Shown: positions 32,955 through 42,988 of the stretch, piece by piece
Numbering within the stretch: the first letter of the stretch is position 1
How the letters are laid out: every line of letters begins with the position of its first letter
NCBI GenBank assembly: GCA_019351975.1
Contig: JABBOG010000005.1
Location: 1-64,000, forward strand
Origin: Acidobacteriota bacterium
GTDB taxonomy: Bacteria; Acidobacteriota; Terriglobia; Terriglobales; Acidobacteriaceae
Direction: 5' to 3'
DNA length: 64,000 nt
Translations under genes and position numbers: made by a program
The notes under the pieces: generated by a model
What the model saw: only the letters and a program-made list of their open reading frames with translations
Database searches by the model: none
Told to the model about the DNA's origin: nothing

Positions 32955-35323
32955 AAACTTTGCGTCCTGGCAGGCAATTCAGACTGGCACTGTGCTTACT
33001 ACTCCCTCTAACTGCCGCGTTGGCCTGTGGGCCAGACTTTTCCCCGGACGTATTTGTACGAAAGAACAGGCCGGACGTGCCTGCGGAGTACGTGGCTGGA
33101 AAGCTCGGCCTGCTGCAGCCGAGCTTCGCGCGCGCGGACCTCATCGTGGCCTATCGGTATCTGACCGGCGGGACGCTCGATCCGGCAGAGCAGAAGGGCT
33201 GGTCACCCACCTATTCAGCGCAGGAGTCGCTGTGGAGTCCCGACCCATCCTTTTTAGCAGAGGATTCGAACACTGCCGTAGATCAGTGGATGGCCGCGCG
33301 CCGACAGTACCCAGGAGCGCCGAAAGATACTATCCAGCAAGAGAAGGTAACGAGCACCCCTTCCGCCGATGGAGGAGTGGACCAAAGCTATTTCACCAAC
33401 TGTCAGGACGATGCTTTCACCACGGCTGTCGCAACTCTGAAGTCGCGCGAGGCGGCATGGGGCAAAGCCAGCGCTAACCTGAAGAACTGGCTGCAAGCGC
33501 AGGACATGGTCTTCGCAAATTGCGCCGGCGGCCCTGTTACTCCGGCAGCCGCTCCGCCCGGCAGCCCCGCCTTGCTCGTCAGCGATCGCGCCTACCAGAT
33601 TGCCGCTGCGCATTTTTATGAGATGTACCTGAATCGTGCGCACCGAGAATTTGTAGCGATCAGCAAAGACAAGAGTTCTCCCTGGCAGCCGATCGCCGGC
33701 TATCTGGCGGCACGCACACTTGTCCGGCAGGCATGTTTCACGGGCGCGGCAATCGGTGCGCCGTCCGGCTACAATCCGGATTTGATGGTCGCCGCCGCGG
33801 AAGAGTTGAAGGCATACCTGGCCGCAAGTCCACCGCCGGGCATGCAGCAAGCGGCAGAGGCTGAACTGGCACTCATCGACATTCGCACCTATCCAACCCA
33901 GCGAGCGGGACAATTGAGCTCGCTGCTCACCGGTCCGCAAAACGATCCGGACTACGGCCAGGATTTGAAAGACCTGCTTTGGTTCATCTCTAAAAACACG
34001 CCGGACGGCCTTCGTGCGCAGCCGGATGATGAGGGCAATCCAAGTGACCCCAAGTCAATCGAGGAAGCGGATGCAGCGAGGGTTAAAGCGTATAACGCGA
34101 CGAAGTCGATCCGGCAAATTTCGCCGCTCATCGACTGGACGCTGACCTACGAGTCGCTTGATCCGGCGGCGGCAAACCATGCGCTGAACATGTGGCAGAA
34201 AACGAAGACCATGCCGTGGCTCGTCGCGGCGCTGGCGCTGATGCCGGACAATGCGACCCCGGCGCCGGCGTTGATGGCTGCCGCTGCCGACGTGCCGATG
34301 GCGTCCCCTGCCTGGACCACCGTCAGCTTCCATCGGATTCGTTTGCTTCTGGCGATCGGGCAGACGGCACAGGCGCGTGTAGCGTTGTCGAAGGCTGTGC
34401 CGTATGTTGTGGGGCAGACCTACCCGTCGTCGATCAATGCATTTCATGGGTTGGCGATGCGCAGCGCAGAAACTCTGGACCAGTTTCTCGTTTACGCTCC
34501 GCGGACGATGCTGCTCAACGATTCACAGGCATGGTATGCCGACGATCAGTGCCGTAGCATCATGAAGCAAAACAAGAAGCGTCATTACAACTGCGTCGCC
34601 GTTGATCCACAGCAGATCGATGAAGATACAGCGAAGCTCTTCAATTACCAGTTTCCGCTGTCTGTGTGGCTGGTCGCGGCTAGGTCCCCTTCGCTGTCCG
34701 CGCATGTGCGTCAGGCAATTGCAATGGATGGATGGACGCGCGCTGTCTTGCTGGGCGACAAGGAGTATGAAGCGGCCTTCCTGCTCTTGCTGCCCTCGGA
34801 CCTGCAGACGCAGGCACACAACGGGTCCGGCGTAGCACCGCTGCTTGCGCTCGTTGGCAATCCCGGACTTAGTCCCTATCTGAACGGAGGGACGCAACGC
34901 AATTACTCGTACGATTTTGTTGAGAGCTATAGCGATAACTGGTGCTACGACGCGAAAGCAAGCGCACGCGGAATTGGACCCACATTTCTCGATGCGACAG
35001 AGATGAAACATGGAAAAGAAGAAGCCGCTGCGCTAGCACCGATCCACGAAAGCACGCTGGGCCGAAGGGTGCTGGACTATGTTGCCGCAAACCCAAAGGA
35101 CCCCCGCGCAGCAGAAGCACTCTACCTGATTTTGCGGATGGTGAGATACGGCTGTGCTAGTCCGATTTCACCCAAGGATGCCCAGGACATTTCCTGGGAG
35201 ACACAATCGCAAAGAGGCGAAGCGGTCAAGCTCTTTGAGTTGCGCAAAGAGGCGTCAAAATTGCTTCGGGAAAGATACGCCTCTTCTCCTTGGACCAAGA
35301 AGGCAGGGCCAATCGCCGGTTAG
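32951..35323 (+). CDS. Large putative lipoprotein coupled to the DUF3142 gene
   Basis: 790 residues with a lipoprotein signal (RLALCLLLPLTAALAC; lipobox LTAALAC). The mature part is mostly helical, with TPR-like stretches (FYEMYLNRAHREFVAISKDK, WQPIAGYLAARTLVRQACF, RIRLLLAIGQTAQARVALSKA, DPRAAEALYLILRMVRYGC). No catalytic motif is seen. The four-base overlap with DUF3142 suggests a two-component envelope complex. The fold resembles a SusD-like helical scaffold only in a general sense. Confidence 0.6.
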   Translation: MKTLRPGRQFRLALCLLLPLTAALACGPDFSPDVFVRKNRPDVPAEYVAGKLGLLQPSFARADLIVAYRYLTGGTLDPAEQKGWSPTYSAQESLWSPDPSFLAEDSNTAVDQWMAARRQYPGAPKDTIQQEKVTSTPSADGGVDQSYFTNCQDDAFTTAVATLKSREAAWGKASANLKNWLQAQDMVFANCAGGPVTPAAAPPGSPALLVSDRAYQIAAAHFYEMYLNRAHREFVAISKDKSSPWQPIAGYLAARTLVRQACFTGAAIGAPSGYNPDLMVAAAEELKAYLAASPPPGMQQAAEAELALIDIRTYPTQRAGQLSSLLTGPQNDPDYGQDLKDLLWFISKNTPDGLRAQPDDEGNPSDPKSIEEADAARVKAYNATKSIRQISPLIDWTLTYESLDPAAANHALNMWQKTKTMPWLVAALALMPDNATPAPALMAAAADVPMASPAWTTVSFHRIRLLLAIGQTAQARVALSKAVPYVVGQTYPSSINAFHGLAMRSAETLDQFLVYAPRTMLLNDSQAWYADDQCRSIMKQNKKRHYNCVAVDPQQIDEDTAKLFNYQFPLSVWLVAARSPSLSAHVRQAIAMDGWTRAVLLGDKEYEAAFLLLLPSDLQTQAHNGSGVAPLLALVGNPGLSPYLNGGTQRNYSYDFVESYSDNWCYDAKASARGIGPTFLDATEMKHGKEEAAALAPIHESTLGRRVLDYVAANPKDPRAAEALYLILRMVRYGCASPISPKDAQDISWETQSQRGEAVKLFELRKEASKLLRERYASSPWTKKAGPIAG

Positions 35324-35631
35324 GATCCTTCGCCAGGAGGCCAGAGGGACTGCCTGACCATGCCTTACATTCAGCCACACCGAAAGGCGATTGTTACTCG
35401 TCCAGATACTTGTATTTCTCAGACGGGTTCATGCCAGGCATTTTTCGTGAGAGGAATGATTCTTGATGGTTGAGCTCGATAACGCGAGGTGGAAGAGCCT
35501 GACGCCTGCGTATGGCGGCGCGGGAAATATCCCTCCTCTATTGCTCAGCTTTGGGATCGTTGGGAATTCCTTCGCGGTGAGACGCTGAACCCATGCCACA
35601 TGAGAACGCAGCCCGGGTCTTTGCGGTCGGA
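35324..35631. other. Intergenic region with a 40-codon ORF
   Basis: Gap between the lipoprotein gene and the convergent beta-propeller gene. Apart from the 40-codon ORF at 35466-35588, nothing is recognised; no terminator hairpin was seen. Confidence 0.4.
35466..35588 (+). pseudogene. 40-codon ORF, likely N-terminal remnant of an immunity-like family
   Basis: ATG at 35466 with AGAGGA 10 bases upstream; reads MVELDNARWKSLTPAYGGAG then NIPPLLL and stops after an unrelated tail. The opening resembles the start of small proteins beginning M-x-E/T-L-D-x-x-R-W-x-x-L, which are usually 150-200 residues and often lie near immunity genes. Probably truncated or frameshifted. Confidence 0.35.
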
Positions 35632-38499
35632 TCACTCATCGTCGTCGTCCTTCTTCTTCGGATGCTTCACCAGCAACATTGCCGGAGGCGGCTTTGATCC
35701 CATCGCGTCCTCCCACAGAATCAGGTTGAGTTTGTCAGAGTCCGCCCTGTCCGCATGGCTGAAGTCCATCTTCAGCGCTGCCGCCGCACCCGGAGCCGTC
35801 GCCTTGTTCGCTGTATAGATCAGCCCGTTCCCACGATTCGACACATCCGCCGTAAACGCCGGCTGGTCGCCAGGCCCCGTAAACAGAGTCGAAATCATCG
35901 ACGCGAACACATCATTGTTGTTCATCGGAGGCACGCCCAGCAGCGTCTCCATCGTCCTTAGCACGCTCACCGTCGAGTAGAACCGGCTGTCCACAAACGC
36001 CGGCTGCCCAGTCTTCGCGTGCGGCGCATACCTGCTCACCACAATCGCCAGCGAGCGGTGCGCATCCACATGGTCCGCACCGTTCTGCGCATCGTCTTCC
36101 AGAATAAAGAACGCCGTATCGCTCCAGTACGCAGAGTGCGAGATCGCCTCCACCGCGCGTCCAATCGCCAGATCATTGTCTGCCACCGACGACTTCGGTG
36201 ACGGCCCACCAGGCCTGGTCCCCGCCGTATGGTCGTTGGGCAGCCGAAGTTGGATGAAGTTCGGCATCGTGTCGTTACCAGCCGCTCGGTCTCTCTCCCA
36301 CTGCGCCAGATGCCGCAGGAAGATGTTCACGCGAATCTGGTCCGGCACCAGCAGGTTGAAATCAGGCGACTCGGGCGCGAAGTGCCCCACCAGCTCCGGC
36401 TTGGTCGCCACGTTATACGCCAGCCGAGGAATCGCCCACGGCCACAGATTCTTCCCGCCACCCCACTCCTCCGGCAGGGTCTCACCCGGTGCAATCGTCG
36501 ATGTCGTGCATACCGTCACACCGCCCGACATCGCTCCCTGCTTTGGATCGATCTCGATCTTCTTCGCAGCCTTGTCCCCGCAGAAGGTCGACGAGATGTA
36601 CTCCGCAAAGTGATAGATCGTCTTCCCGTGGGCGGCCAGATCGGTCCAAATGTATCCACTCTGCGGCTCGACGACATCCGGAATATGTTGTAGCAGCGGG
36701 TATCCGTCCGCTACCATCCCCTCATAGTCGTATGTTCGTTGACGACCACGATAGTTCTGCTGCCATGTGTCCTCCAGGTAGTCCGTCCCGATGGCCGCAT
36801 TCGACCACACATGGCCGTCGCCCGACACCTCGGCGGAGTCGTAGAAGTTATCCAGCACACCAAACTGCAGCGCAAGCTTATGCTGATTCGGCGTCACCGC
36901 CTCGCCATACATCGTCAGCGCCGGATCGCCGTTGCCGACCTGTTTGCCGTCCTTGGACAGGTCGCCCAGCACTTGATCGTACGTGCGGTTCTCCTTGATG
37001 ATGTAAATCACATGCTTGATCGGACTGACTCCGCCGGTTGCAAACCGGATCGTCTCCTTCGCCGCCTTCATGCGGTTGGACTCTAGCACCGTCTCCGTCG
37101 AAGCCCTCAGTCCTGCTTCCATCGCACTCTCATTGATCGCTGCCAGTGAACCGTACAGCAGCGTCGGGAGATACGTCGAACTTCCGCCGCGCACCCTTCC
37201 GCCCATGGTGTCGACTGGTGTCCGCTGTGGGAAGTTGTTCGGTCCTGTTCCCTTACCTTTGTCGGTCGCGATATATAACTTGCCGCCGCTCTCTACCAGC
37301 GCCAGCGGCATCCACTCCGTCGGCACAAATCCCACCGGTTCCGCCATCCCCTTGGCCTTCGCCATGCTGCGCAGCTTGTGCGGATCGAGCACGGCAACAG
37401 CATCCGATCCCATATTCGCCGCGTATACGCGTGTGCCATGGGCGTTCATTGCCAGCGAAACGGGCTCTGCTCCAAAATAGCTTTGCCCCGGCAGTCGTGT
37501 ATCGAAGTACCCGCGCACCGCAAGCTGCGGTGCCCCCGTCTTGCCAATCGCCACAGCCGCAACCGCATCGCGGTTCGACAACGCCACGTATAGCACGCCC
37601 GCGCGTTCATCCAGCAGCAGCGCGCAAGGATGCGTTCCTGGAGCAATATCCGACTTCGGCTTCAGCAGCGCTACGCGCCGGAGAATCGTTCCATTCACGA
37701 GGTCCAACTCCACCACGTCGCTCGCGTTCCACAGCGCCACAAACGCGCGCCGCCCATCTTTCGTCACCGCAACAGCAATCGGATAGGTCGACGGAACATC
37801 TACACTCTCGCTCACATCGAAGCTACGCTCAATTGTCCCCGTCTTCGCGTCTATCAGTACAACCGTGTCCGAGAGGTTTTCCGCAACCAGCAGCCTCTCT
37901 TTCGTTCCGGGCACCACCGCAATTGCTGCCGGATACGAGATCCCTGTCGTACCATCGATCGTTCCGAGGTACGCCGTATGGCGCCCGCCTGTCAGGTTCA
38001 CCAGCGGCAGCTTCAAGAAGTCCAGGGGTGTCAGCACCCCGTTCGCGAATCCATACACTACGATCCCGTTGCCAGTCTTCTTTCCTCCATCGCCCACCGG
38101 GTCGGTCGACGATGCAAGGCTTGCGTACACCTTCGAACCGTCCGCGCTGAATGCCAGCCCTGAGAAGAACGTCTGCGTCGCGCCTGCCGCTACGCGTGCA
38201 TCCGGAAAGTCGCGAACCCTACCGCTCTCTGTGTCCATCACGGCAAGTGACTGCGCATACTTGGACTCGAACGTCCCATAGCCCGCATTGAGGCTCACTA
38301 CCCAACGCCCATCCGGCGACACCGCAAGCGACATCGGCAAGCTGTTCAACCGCTGTGGATCACCTGGCGCCGGCAGCAGCAACTGCTTGCTCGTCGGTAG
38401 ATTCACCACAGTAGACGCAGGCTGTTGCGCACGTATACAGCAACCCACGCACGCCACAAATCCTATCGCAAATACCGCCACTGTCTTTATCGTCGCCAA
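35632..38499 (-). CDS. Secreted bifunctional YncE-like beta-propeller / phosphoesterase
   Basis: 955 residues from a TTG at 38499 (GGAGG 9 bases upstream; signal KTVAVFAIGFVACVGCC); the frame extends to 38667 but without a ribosome site. The first ~500 residues are a YVTN/YncE seven-bladed propeller (SLAVSPDGRWVVSLNAG, PIAVAVTKDGRRAFVAL, PVSLAMNAHGTRVYAANMG). The second half is an alkaline-phosphatase-superfamily/phosphoesterase domain (IKHVIYIIKENRTYDQVLGD, LDNFYDSAEVSGDGHVWS, WSDTAFFILEDDAQNGADHV, HRSLAIVVS). The ENRTYD and DGH residues are metal-site positions. Ends in a poly-acidic tail (KKKDDDDE). Such fusions are frequent in Acidobacteria; substrate unknown. Confidence 0.85.
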   Translation of the reverse strand: MATIKTVAVFAIGFVACVGCCIRAQQPASTVVNLPTSKQLLLPAPGDPQRLNSLPMSLAVSPDGRWVVSLNAGYGTFESKYAQSLAVMDTESGRVRDFPDARVAAGATQTFFSGLAFSADGSKVYASLASSTDPVGDGGKKTGNGIVVYGFANGVLTPLDFLKLPLVNLTGGRHTAYLGTIDGTTGISYPAAIAVVPGTKERLLVAENLSDTVVLIDAKTGTIERSFDVSESVDVPSTYPIAVAVTKDGRRAFVALWNASDVVELDLVNGTILRRVALLKPKSDIAPGTHPCALLLDERAGVLYVALSNRDAVAAVAIGKTGAPQLAVRGYFDTRLPGQSYFGAEPVSLAMNAHGTRVYAANMGSDAVAVLDPHKLRSMAKAKGMAEPVGFVPTEWMPLALVESGGKLYIATDKGKGTGPNNFPQRTPVDTMGGRVRGGSSTYLPTLLYGSLAAINESAMEAGLRASTETVLESNRMKAAKETIRFATGGVSPIKHVIYIIKENRTYDQVLGDLSKDGKQVGNGDPALTMYGEAVTPNQHKLALQFGVLDNFYDSAEVSGDGHVWSNAAIGTDYLEDTWQQNYRGRQRTYDYEGMVADGYPLLQHIPDVVEPQSGYIWTDLAAHGKTIYHFAEYISSTFCGDKAAKKIEIDPKQGAMSGGVTVCTTSTIAPGETLPEEWGGGKNLWPWAIPRLAYNVATKPELVGHFAPESPDFNLLVPDQIRVNIFLRHLAQWERDRAAGNDTMPNFIQLRLPNDHTAGTRPGGPSPKSSVADNDLAIGRAVEAISHSAYWSDTAFFILEDDAQNGADHVDAHRSLAIVVSRYAPHAKTGQPAFVDSRFYSTVSVLRTMETLLGVPPMNNNDVFASMISTLFTGPGDQPAFTADVSNRGNGLIYTANKATAPGAAAALKMDFSHADRADSDKLNLILWEDAMGSKPPPAMLLVKHPKKKDDDDE

Positions 38500-39062
38500 T
38501 GCCTTCGTGCCTCCATCCAGAGCCTGCCCACCTTCGCGGCCTTTGTTCTCGACTGTTTCTCTGTACGATGTCGCCGTCACAACAGCCCGATACAAGCCAC
38601 ATTCATACAGCGAATTATCGTCAGGAATAGCAGTGAACCCGGTGCAACCAAGATAGAGCCACAACATGAATACAATATTTCACGGATTTCACGATAGACC
38701 CGCGACAGCCCACAACGCGGTTTGGGGTGCAGACCCTGTTCGCGGTTGACCGCTGGATGTGGACAACCTTGAGACGCGGGTCCGCAACAATCTGAACCAT
38801 TCCAATGAAGCTGGAGGCGCCGGAATTCGGCGTTGTCCCTGAAGGGAAGCGCCGCTTGCTCCTCCGACGGATCGCTTCGCTGCATACGCGAATCATCTCG
38901 GATCAACGCTTGAACCACAAGCATTTCATGCGATCAACACCACGAGCGATTACGACGCCTTTGATCTTCTATTCACCTTGCTGACGTACGTTGGCAGTCA
39001 TCATCCAGCAGGTAAAGGCACCTCTGATTTCAATCTCACTCACGCAAAGGTGAATATCACAC
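38500..39062. other. Divergent promoter region upstream of oar-like gene
   Basis: About 560 bases between the divergent propeller and TonB-receptor genes. No small gene or RNA is recognised. The receptor's ribosome site is AAAGGTGAA about 8 bases before its ATG. Composition is lower in GC than the neighbours near 38,650-38,700. Confidence 0.4.
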
Positions 39063-42000
39063 ATGAAACACCGTCTTCTCGCACCTCTGTTGCTCTTCAC
39101 GGCCAGTATCATCGCACCTGCTCTCCTCCCGCTCTCTTCGACCGCCTTGTATGCCCAAGTCACCCTCGGAACGCTCAACGGCACAGTCACCGACTCCACC
39201 GGCGCGCTGGTCAAAGGCGCAACGATCACCGCCATCGACAACCAGACCGGAGCGACCCGCTCTGCCAAGGCAAATTCCAGCGGAGCCTACACGCTGAACG
39301 ATCTGGCAGTCGGCACCTACGACCTAACGATCGAGGCCTCAGGCTTCAACACGGCAAAGATCGCGGGTGTCCGAATCCAGGCCGACCGCACGGCGACCCA
39401 GACCATCAAGCTGAAGCCCGGTGCAGTCTCAACCGTCACGGAAGTCCAGGCCACGCCGCAGCTCGACGCCACCGACATCACCAACGGCTATGTCCTGGAT
39501 GCGTCCACCATCGAGGCCATACCGCTCGGCACCGGCAGCTTCACGCAGCTCGCCACTCTCTCGCCCGGCGTCCAAGCCGACCCGCTCGCCGACACCGGCA
39601 CCAACACCGGCCTCGGCAACCAGAACATCTACGCCAACGGCCAGCGCCTCTCCTCCAACACCTTCACCATGAACTCGGTCGTCTCGAACAACCTCTTCAA
39701 CGGTGCCAGCTCCTCACAGGTCGCCGAGAGCCGCGCCGTACTGAACACCGGTGAGTCCTTCCAGACCAACGGGACCATCCGCACCAACACCTCTATCTTC
39801 GACGCCATCGGCCAGGCGCTGCCCTCGCCACCGCAGCAGACCATCGGCGAAGAGCGCGTCAACACCTCGATGTTCGACGCGAGCCAGGGTGCCACCGCCG
39901 GCGCTCACATTGACGTCTCCACCAAGACCGGCTCGAACCAGTACCACGGCTCGGTCTATGGCAACTTCGAGACCTCCGCGCTCAACGCGAACCCCTTCTT
40001 CAACAAGCAGATCGGTCTGCCCACCCCAGACCTCCACCGCTATGTCATCGGCACCGAACTCGGCGGCCCCATCAAGAAGGACAAGCTCTTCTTCTACGCC
40101 AGCTACCAGCTCACCCGCGCCCGCGACCAGCTCAACTCCAGCACCTCCTACTTCGTTCCTACCGGCCTGACAGACGACCGCAGCCCAGCCGGTCTGCAGG
40201 CGGTCGTCACCGCTGCTGGCCTGCCGCCGGGCACCGCCATCGACCCCGTCGCTCTCGCCTTCTTCCAGGCCAAGCTGCCCAGCGGCCAATACCTCATCCG
40301 CTCGCCCCAGGTGCAGGATTCGCCCGTCGTCTTCAACGGTGCCTCCTCGAAGTTCGACGCCACCCAGGTCAACGGCAACCTGACCTACGTCGTCAGCAGC
40401 AAGGACACGCTCAACGGCCGCTACTACTTCCAGCATGACCCCACCGAGAGCCCCTTCTCCTCCACCTCGCTCGAAGGCTTCCCACAGAAGTTCAACGCCG
40501 GCAGCCAGGTCTCCTCAATCGAAAACACGACCATCCTCTCGCCGCACCTAAGCTGGGACCAGAAGATCGGCCTGCTCCGTATGACAGTGCAGTCCGACAC
40601 CGGCCAGCCCTTCGGCCCGTCGGCGGTCGGCATCAACCTCTTCGGCAGCAACCTGCTGCCGGGCATCACGCTCAACAGCGTCGACTCAGCCGGCAACGCC
40701 CTTAGCATCGGACCAACCTCCAACTTCTCCAACACAGGCTTCGCCCAGAACACGATTGAAGGCACCACGTCGGTCACCTACATCCTCGGCAAGCACTCAC
40801 TTTCGGCCGGCGGCAACTACGACTTCACCCAGCTCAACATCCTCAACCGCGCCAACCAGGTCGCTTCGCTGCAATACAACAGTGCTGCTGACTTCATCAC
40901 CGGCGGCCCGCTCTACACCCAGGGCGGAAACTCCGTCTACTTCGAAGGCGCCAGCAACCGCTACTACCGTTCGCCGCAGGTCGGTGCCTACGCACAGGAC
41001 CAGTGGAAGGCGACACCAGCCCTCACCGTCACCGCAGGCATCCGCTTCGACTACGATGGCGGCCTCTACGAAAAGTACGGCAACCTGGTTAACTTCGACC
41101 CCTCGAAATACAACTACGATCTGACCTCTGACACCATCACCAACTCCGGCCTCGTCATCGCAGGCAACAACCCGAACTACGCCACACCGGGCGCCTCAAA
41201 GTCCACCCTGACCGAGCGTCAGTGGGGCATTGCGCCGCGCATCGGCCTCGCCTACAGCGTCAACCCCAAGCTCGTCGTTCGCACTGGCTTCGGTATCTAC
41301 TATGACCGCGGGGAGTTCTTCACCGAGTTCTCGCCCTCGGCCGGCGGCGGCTTCAACGGCCCCTTCGGCGTCACCCTGCAGCCACCCTTCGTGCAGCCTG
41401 TCTACGCGACCTCATCCAGCACCTCCGAGAATCCCTTCGGCACCACCCTGCCGACCGTCGATACCAATCCCAACACCTTCATCCAGAACCTACCCAACCA
41501 GGCCGCACTCATCAACGGAACCAGCCCGTACCTCTTCGGCTCCTACGCCGCAAACAACAAGCTGCCCTACACCGAGAACTGGTCGCTCGATGTCCAGTAC
41601 CAGCTCCTCAAGAACACCGTAGCCACCGTCGGCTACACCGGCAACCACGGCGTGCACCAGACCGTACCGCTGCCCTTCAACCAGCCGCAGGTGGCAACTC
41701 CTTCGCACCCGGTCAACGGCCAGATATACAGCTATGGCTACAACGCAACGGACGCCAACGGCAACACGCTGCTCTCTGAGCCCTACAACACCTCGACCGG
41801 CGGTAACACCGACCTCCGCGTTCCCTACATCGGCTACAGCCCCAACTCGGTCGAGTGGTCCGCCATTGGCTGGTCCAACTTCGATGCGCTCGAGGTCTCC
41901 GTGCACCAGAACACCTGGCACGGTCTCGAGTATCAACTCTCCTACACATGGTCGCACTCTCTCGATACCTCGAGCGGCTTCGGCATCTTCTATAACGGCA

Positions 42001-42785
42001 ACAACGCGCAGAACCTCCGCTCAGGCTATGCGTCGTCAGACTACGACCGCACCCACGTCACGAGCCTCAGCTTCAACTACCAGGCTCCTGGCTACACCGC
42101 CGGGTCGACCTTCGAGCGCGCGGCGACCAAGGGCTGGGGTCTCAGTGGCATCACCACCCTTGAAAGCGGCCAGCCGTACAACGTCTACGACTTCTCCGGC
42201 ACCGTCGGGAGCATCTTCTTCTCTTCGAACGACTACCTCACGAACCCGGTGCTTCCGCTCGCTCCCGGCGTAACGCCCAAGCAGGCGCTCACAGGGCACA
42301 GCGGCGCGTTCGTCAACCCCAACAACCCGAATGGCTCACCCAACTACGCCGACGCGGCCTTCAAACCGACCGCCTTCGCCTATCCCTTGTTGGCTCCTGG
42401 CCAGAGTGGTGTACCGGCCTGCGGCCCGACCACAGCTGGCACCACAGCTTGCGATACGGTCGAGTCAACCTTCGCCAGCGGCGGACGCAATATCTTCCGC
42501 GGCGCATTCCAGAAGCGGGCCGATCTGTCTCTCTACAAAGAGACCGAGCTGCCGCGCAATCTGCGCCTACGCATCTCGATGGAGGTCTTCAACGTCACCA
42601 ACACCGGCAGCTTTGATACACCTGGCAATAACTTCACCGGGTCAAACTTCAACAACCCACCCACCTTCCTGCCGCTTGGTCCAGGTGCCGATCCTAACAC
42701 CTTCGCCAGCCAGGGAGTTGGTGCCGTCACCAACCCCATCGGCAGCCCCCGCCAGATACAGTTCTACGGCATCTTGAACTTCTAA
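39063..42785 (+). CDS. Oar-like TonB-dependent receptor
   Basis: 1240-residue outer-membrane receptor. Signal peptide to about ALYAQ, then a carboxypeptidase-regulatory-like beta domain (TLGTLNGTVTDSTGALVKGA), a plug domain (AIPLGTGSFTQLATLSPGV...NIYANGQRLSSNTFTMNS), and a large 22-stranded barrel (YHGSVYGNFETSALNANPFF, KKDKLFFYASYQLTR, YAQDQWKATPALTVTAGIRF, PRIGLAYSVNPKLVVRTGFG). It ends in an aromatic strand (IQFYGILNF). This is the expanded acidobacterial family thought to import plant-derived glycans or other large ligands. Strong C-ending codon bias suggests high expression. No partner TonB or SusD-like gene is adjacent. Confidence 0.9.
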   Translation: MKHRLLAPLLLFTASIIAPALLPLSSTALYAQVTLGTLNGTVTDSTGALVKGATITAIDNQTGATRSAKANSSGAYTLNDLAVGTYDLTIEASGFNTAKIAGVRIQADRTATQTIKLKPGAVSTVTEVQATPQLDATDITNGYVLDASTIEAIPLGTGSFTQLATLSPGVQADPLADTGTNTGLGNQNIYANGQRLSSNTFTMNSVVSNNLFNGASSSQVAESRAVLNTGESFQTNGTIRTNTSIFDAIGQALPSPPQQTIGEERVNTSMFDASQGATAGAHIDVSTKTGSNQYHGSVYGNFETSALNANPFFNKQIGLPTPDLHRYVIGTELGGPIKKDKLFFYASYQLTRARDQLNSSTSYFVPTGLTDDRSPAGLQAVVTAAGLPPGTAIDPVALAFFQAKLPSGQYLIRSPQVQDSPVVFNGASSKFDATQVNGNLTYVVSSKDTLNGRYYFQHDPTESPFSSTSLEGFPQKFNAGSQVSSIENTTILSPHLSWDQKIGLLRMTVQSDTGQPFGPSAVGINLFGSNLLPGITLNSVDSAGNALSIGPTSNFSNTGFAQNTIEGTTSVTYILGKHSLSAGGNYDFTQLNILNRANQVASLQYNSAADFITGGPLYTQGGNSVYFEGASNRYYRSPQVGAYAQDQWKATPALTVTAGIRFDYDGGLYEKYGNLVNFDPSKYNYDLTSDTITNSGLVIAGNNPNYATPGASKSTLTERQWGIAPRIGLAYSVNPKLVVRTGFGIYYDRGEFFTEFSPSAGGGFNGPFGVTLQPPFVQPVYATSSSTSENPFGTTLPTVDTNPNTFIQNLPNQAALINGTSPYLFGSYAANNKLPYTENWSLDVQYQLLKNTVATVGYTGNHGVHQTVPLPFNQPQVATPSHPVNGQIYSYGYNATDANGNTLLSEPYNTSTGGNTDLRVPYIGYSPNSVEWSAIGWSNFDALEVSVHQNTWHGLEYQLSYTWSHSLDTSSGFGIFYNGNNAQNLRSGYASSDYDRTHVTSLSFNYQAPGYTAGSTFERAATKGWGLSGITTLESGQPYNVYDFSGTVGSIFFSSNDYLTNPVLPLAPGVTPKQALTGHSGAFVNPNNPNGSPNYADAAFKPTAFAYPLLAPGQSGVPACGPTTAGTTACDTVESTFASGGRNIFRGAFQKRADLSLYKETELPRNLRLRISMEVFNVTNTGSFDTPGNNFTGSNFNNPPTFLPLGPGADPNTFASQGVGAVTNPIGSPRQIQFYGILNF

Positions 42786-42827
42786 CTAAGGTCTTCTCAC
42801 TGAAGCCCTCATCCAACCGCTGCAAAC

Positions 42828-42867
42828 AAGACGCCTCACTCCGCAAACCAGCGAAGTGGGGCGTCTT
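42828..42867. terminator. Weak hairpin after the oar-like gene
   Basis: AAGACGCC-T-CACT pairs with AGTG-G-GGCGTCTT (one mismatch, 14-base loop). There is no T-run on either side, so termination is uncertain. The gap 42786-42988 holds nothing else. Confidence 0.4.
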
Positions 42868-42988
42868 CGTGAATGCAACAGAATGATCCATCTCCGCAAT
42901 GCCGTCCGGCGGTGAGTTGTAGCTCCCTTTGGTCGCGGGGCTCACGGAACGATTAAGTATTAGCAGGACAAATGCGGCTGGTGGTGAG

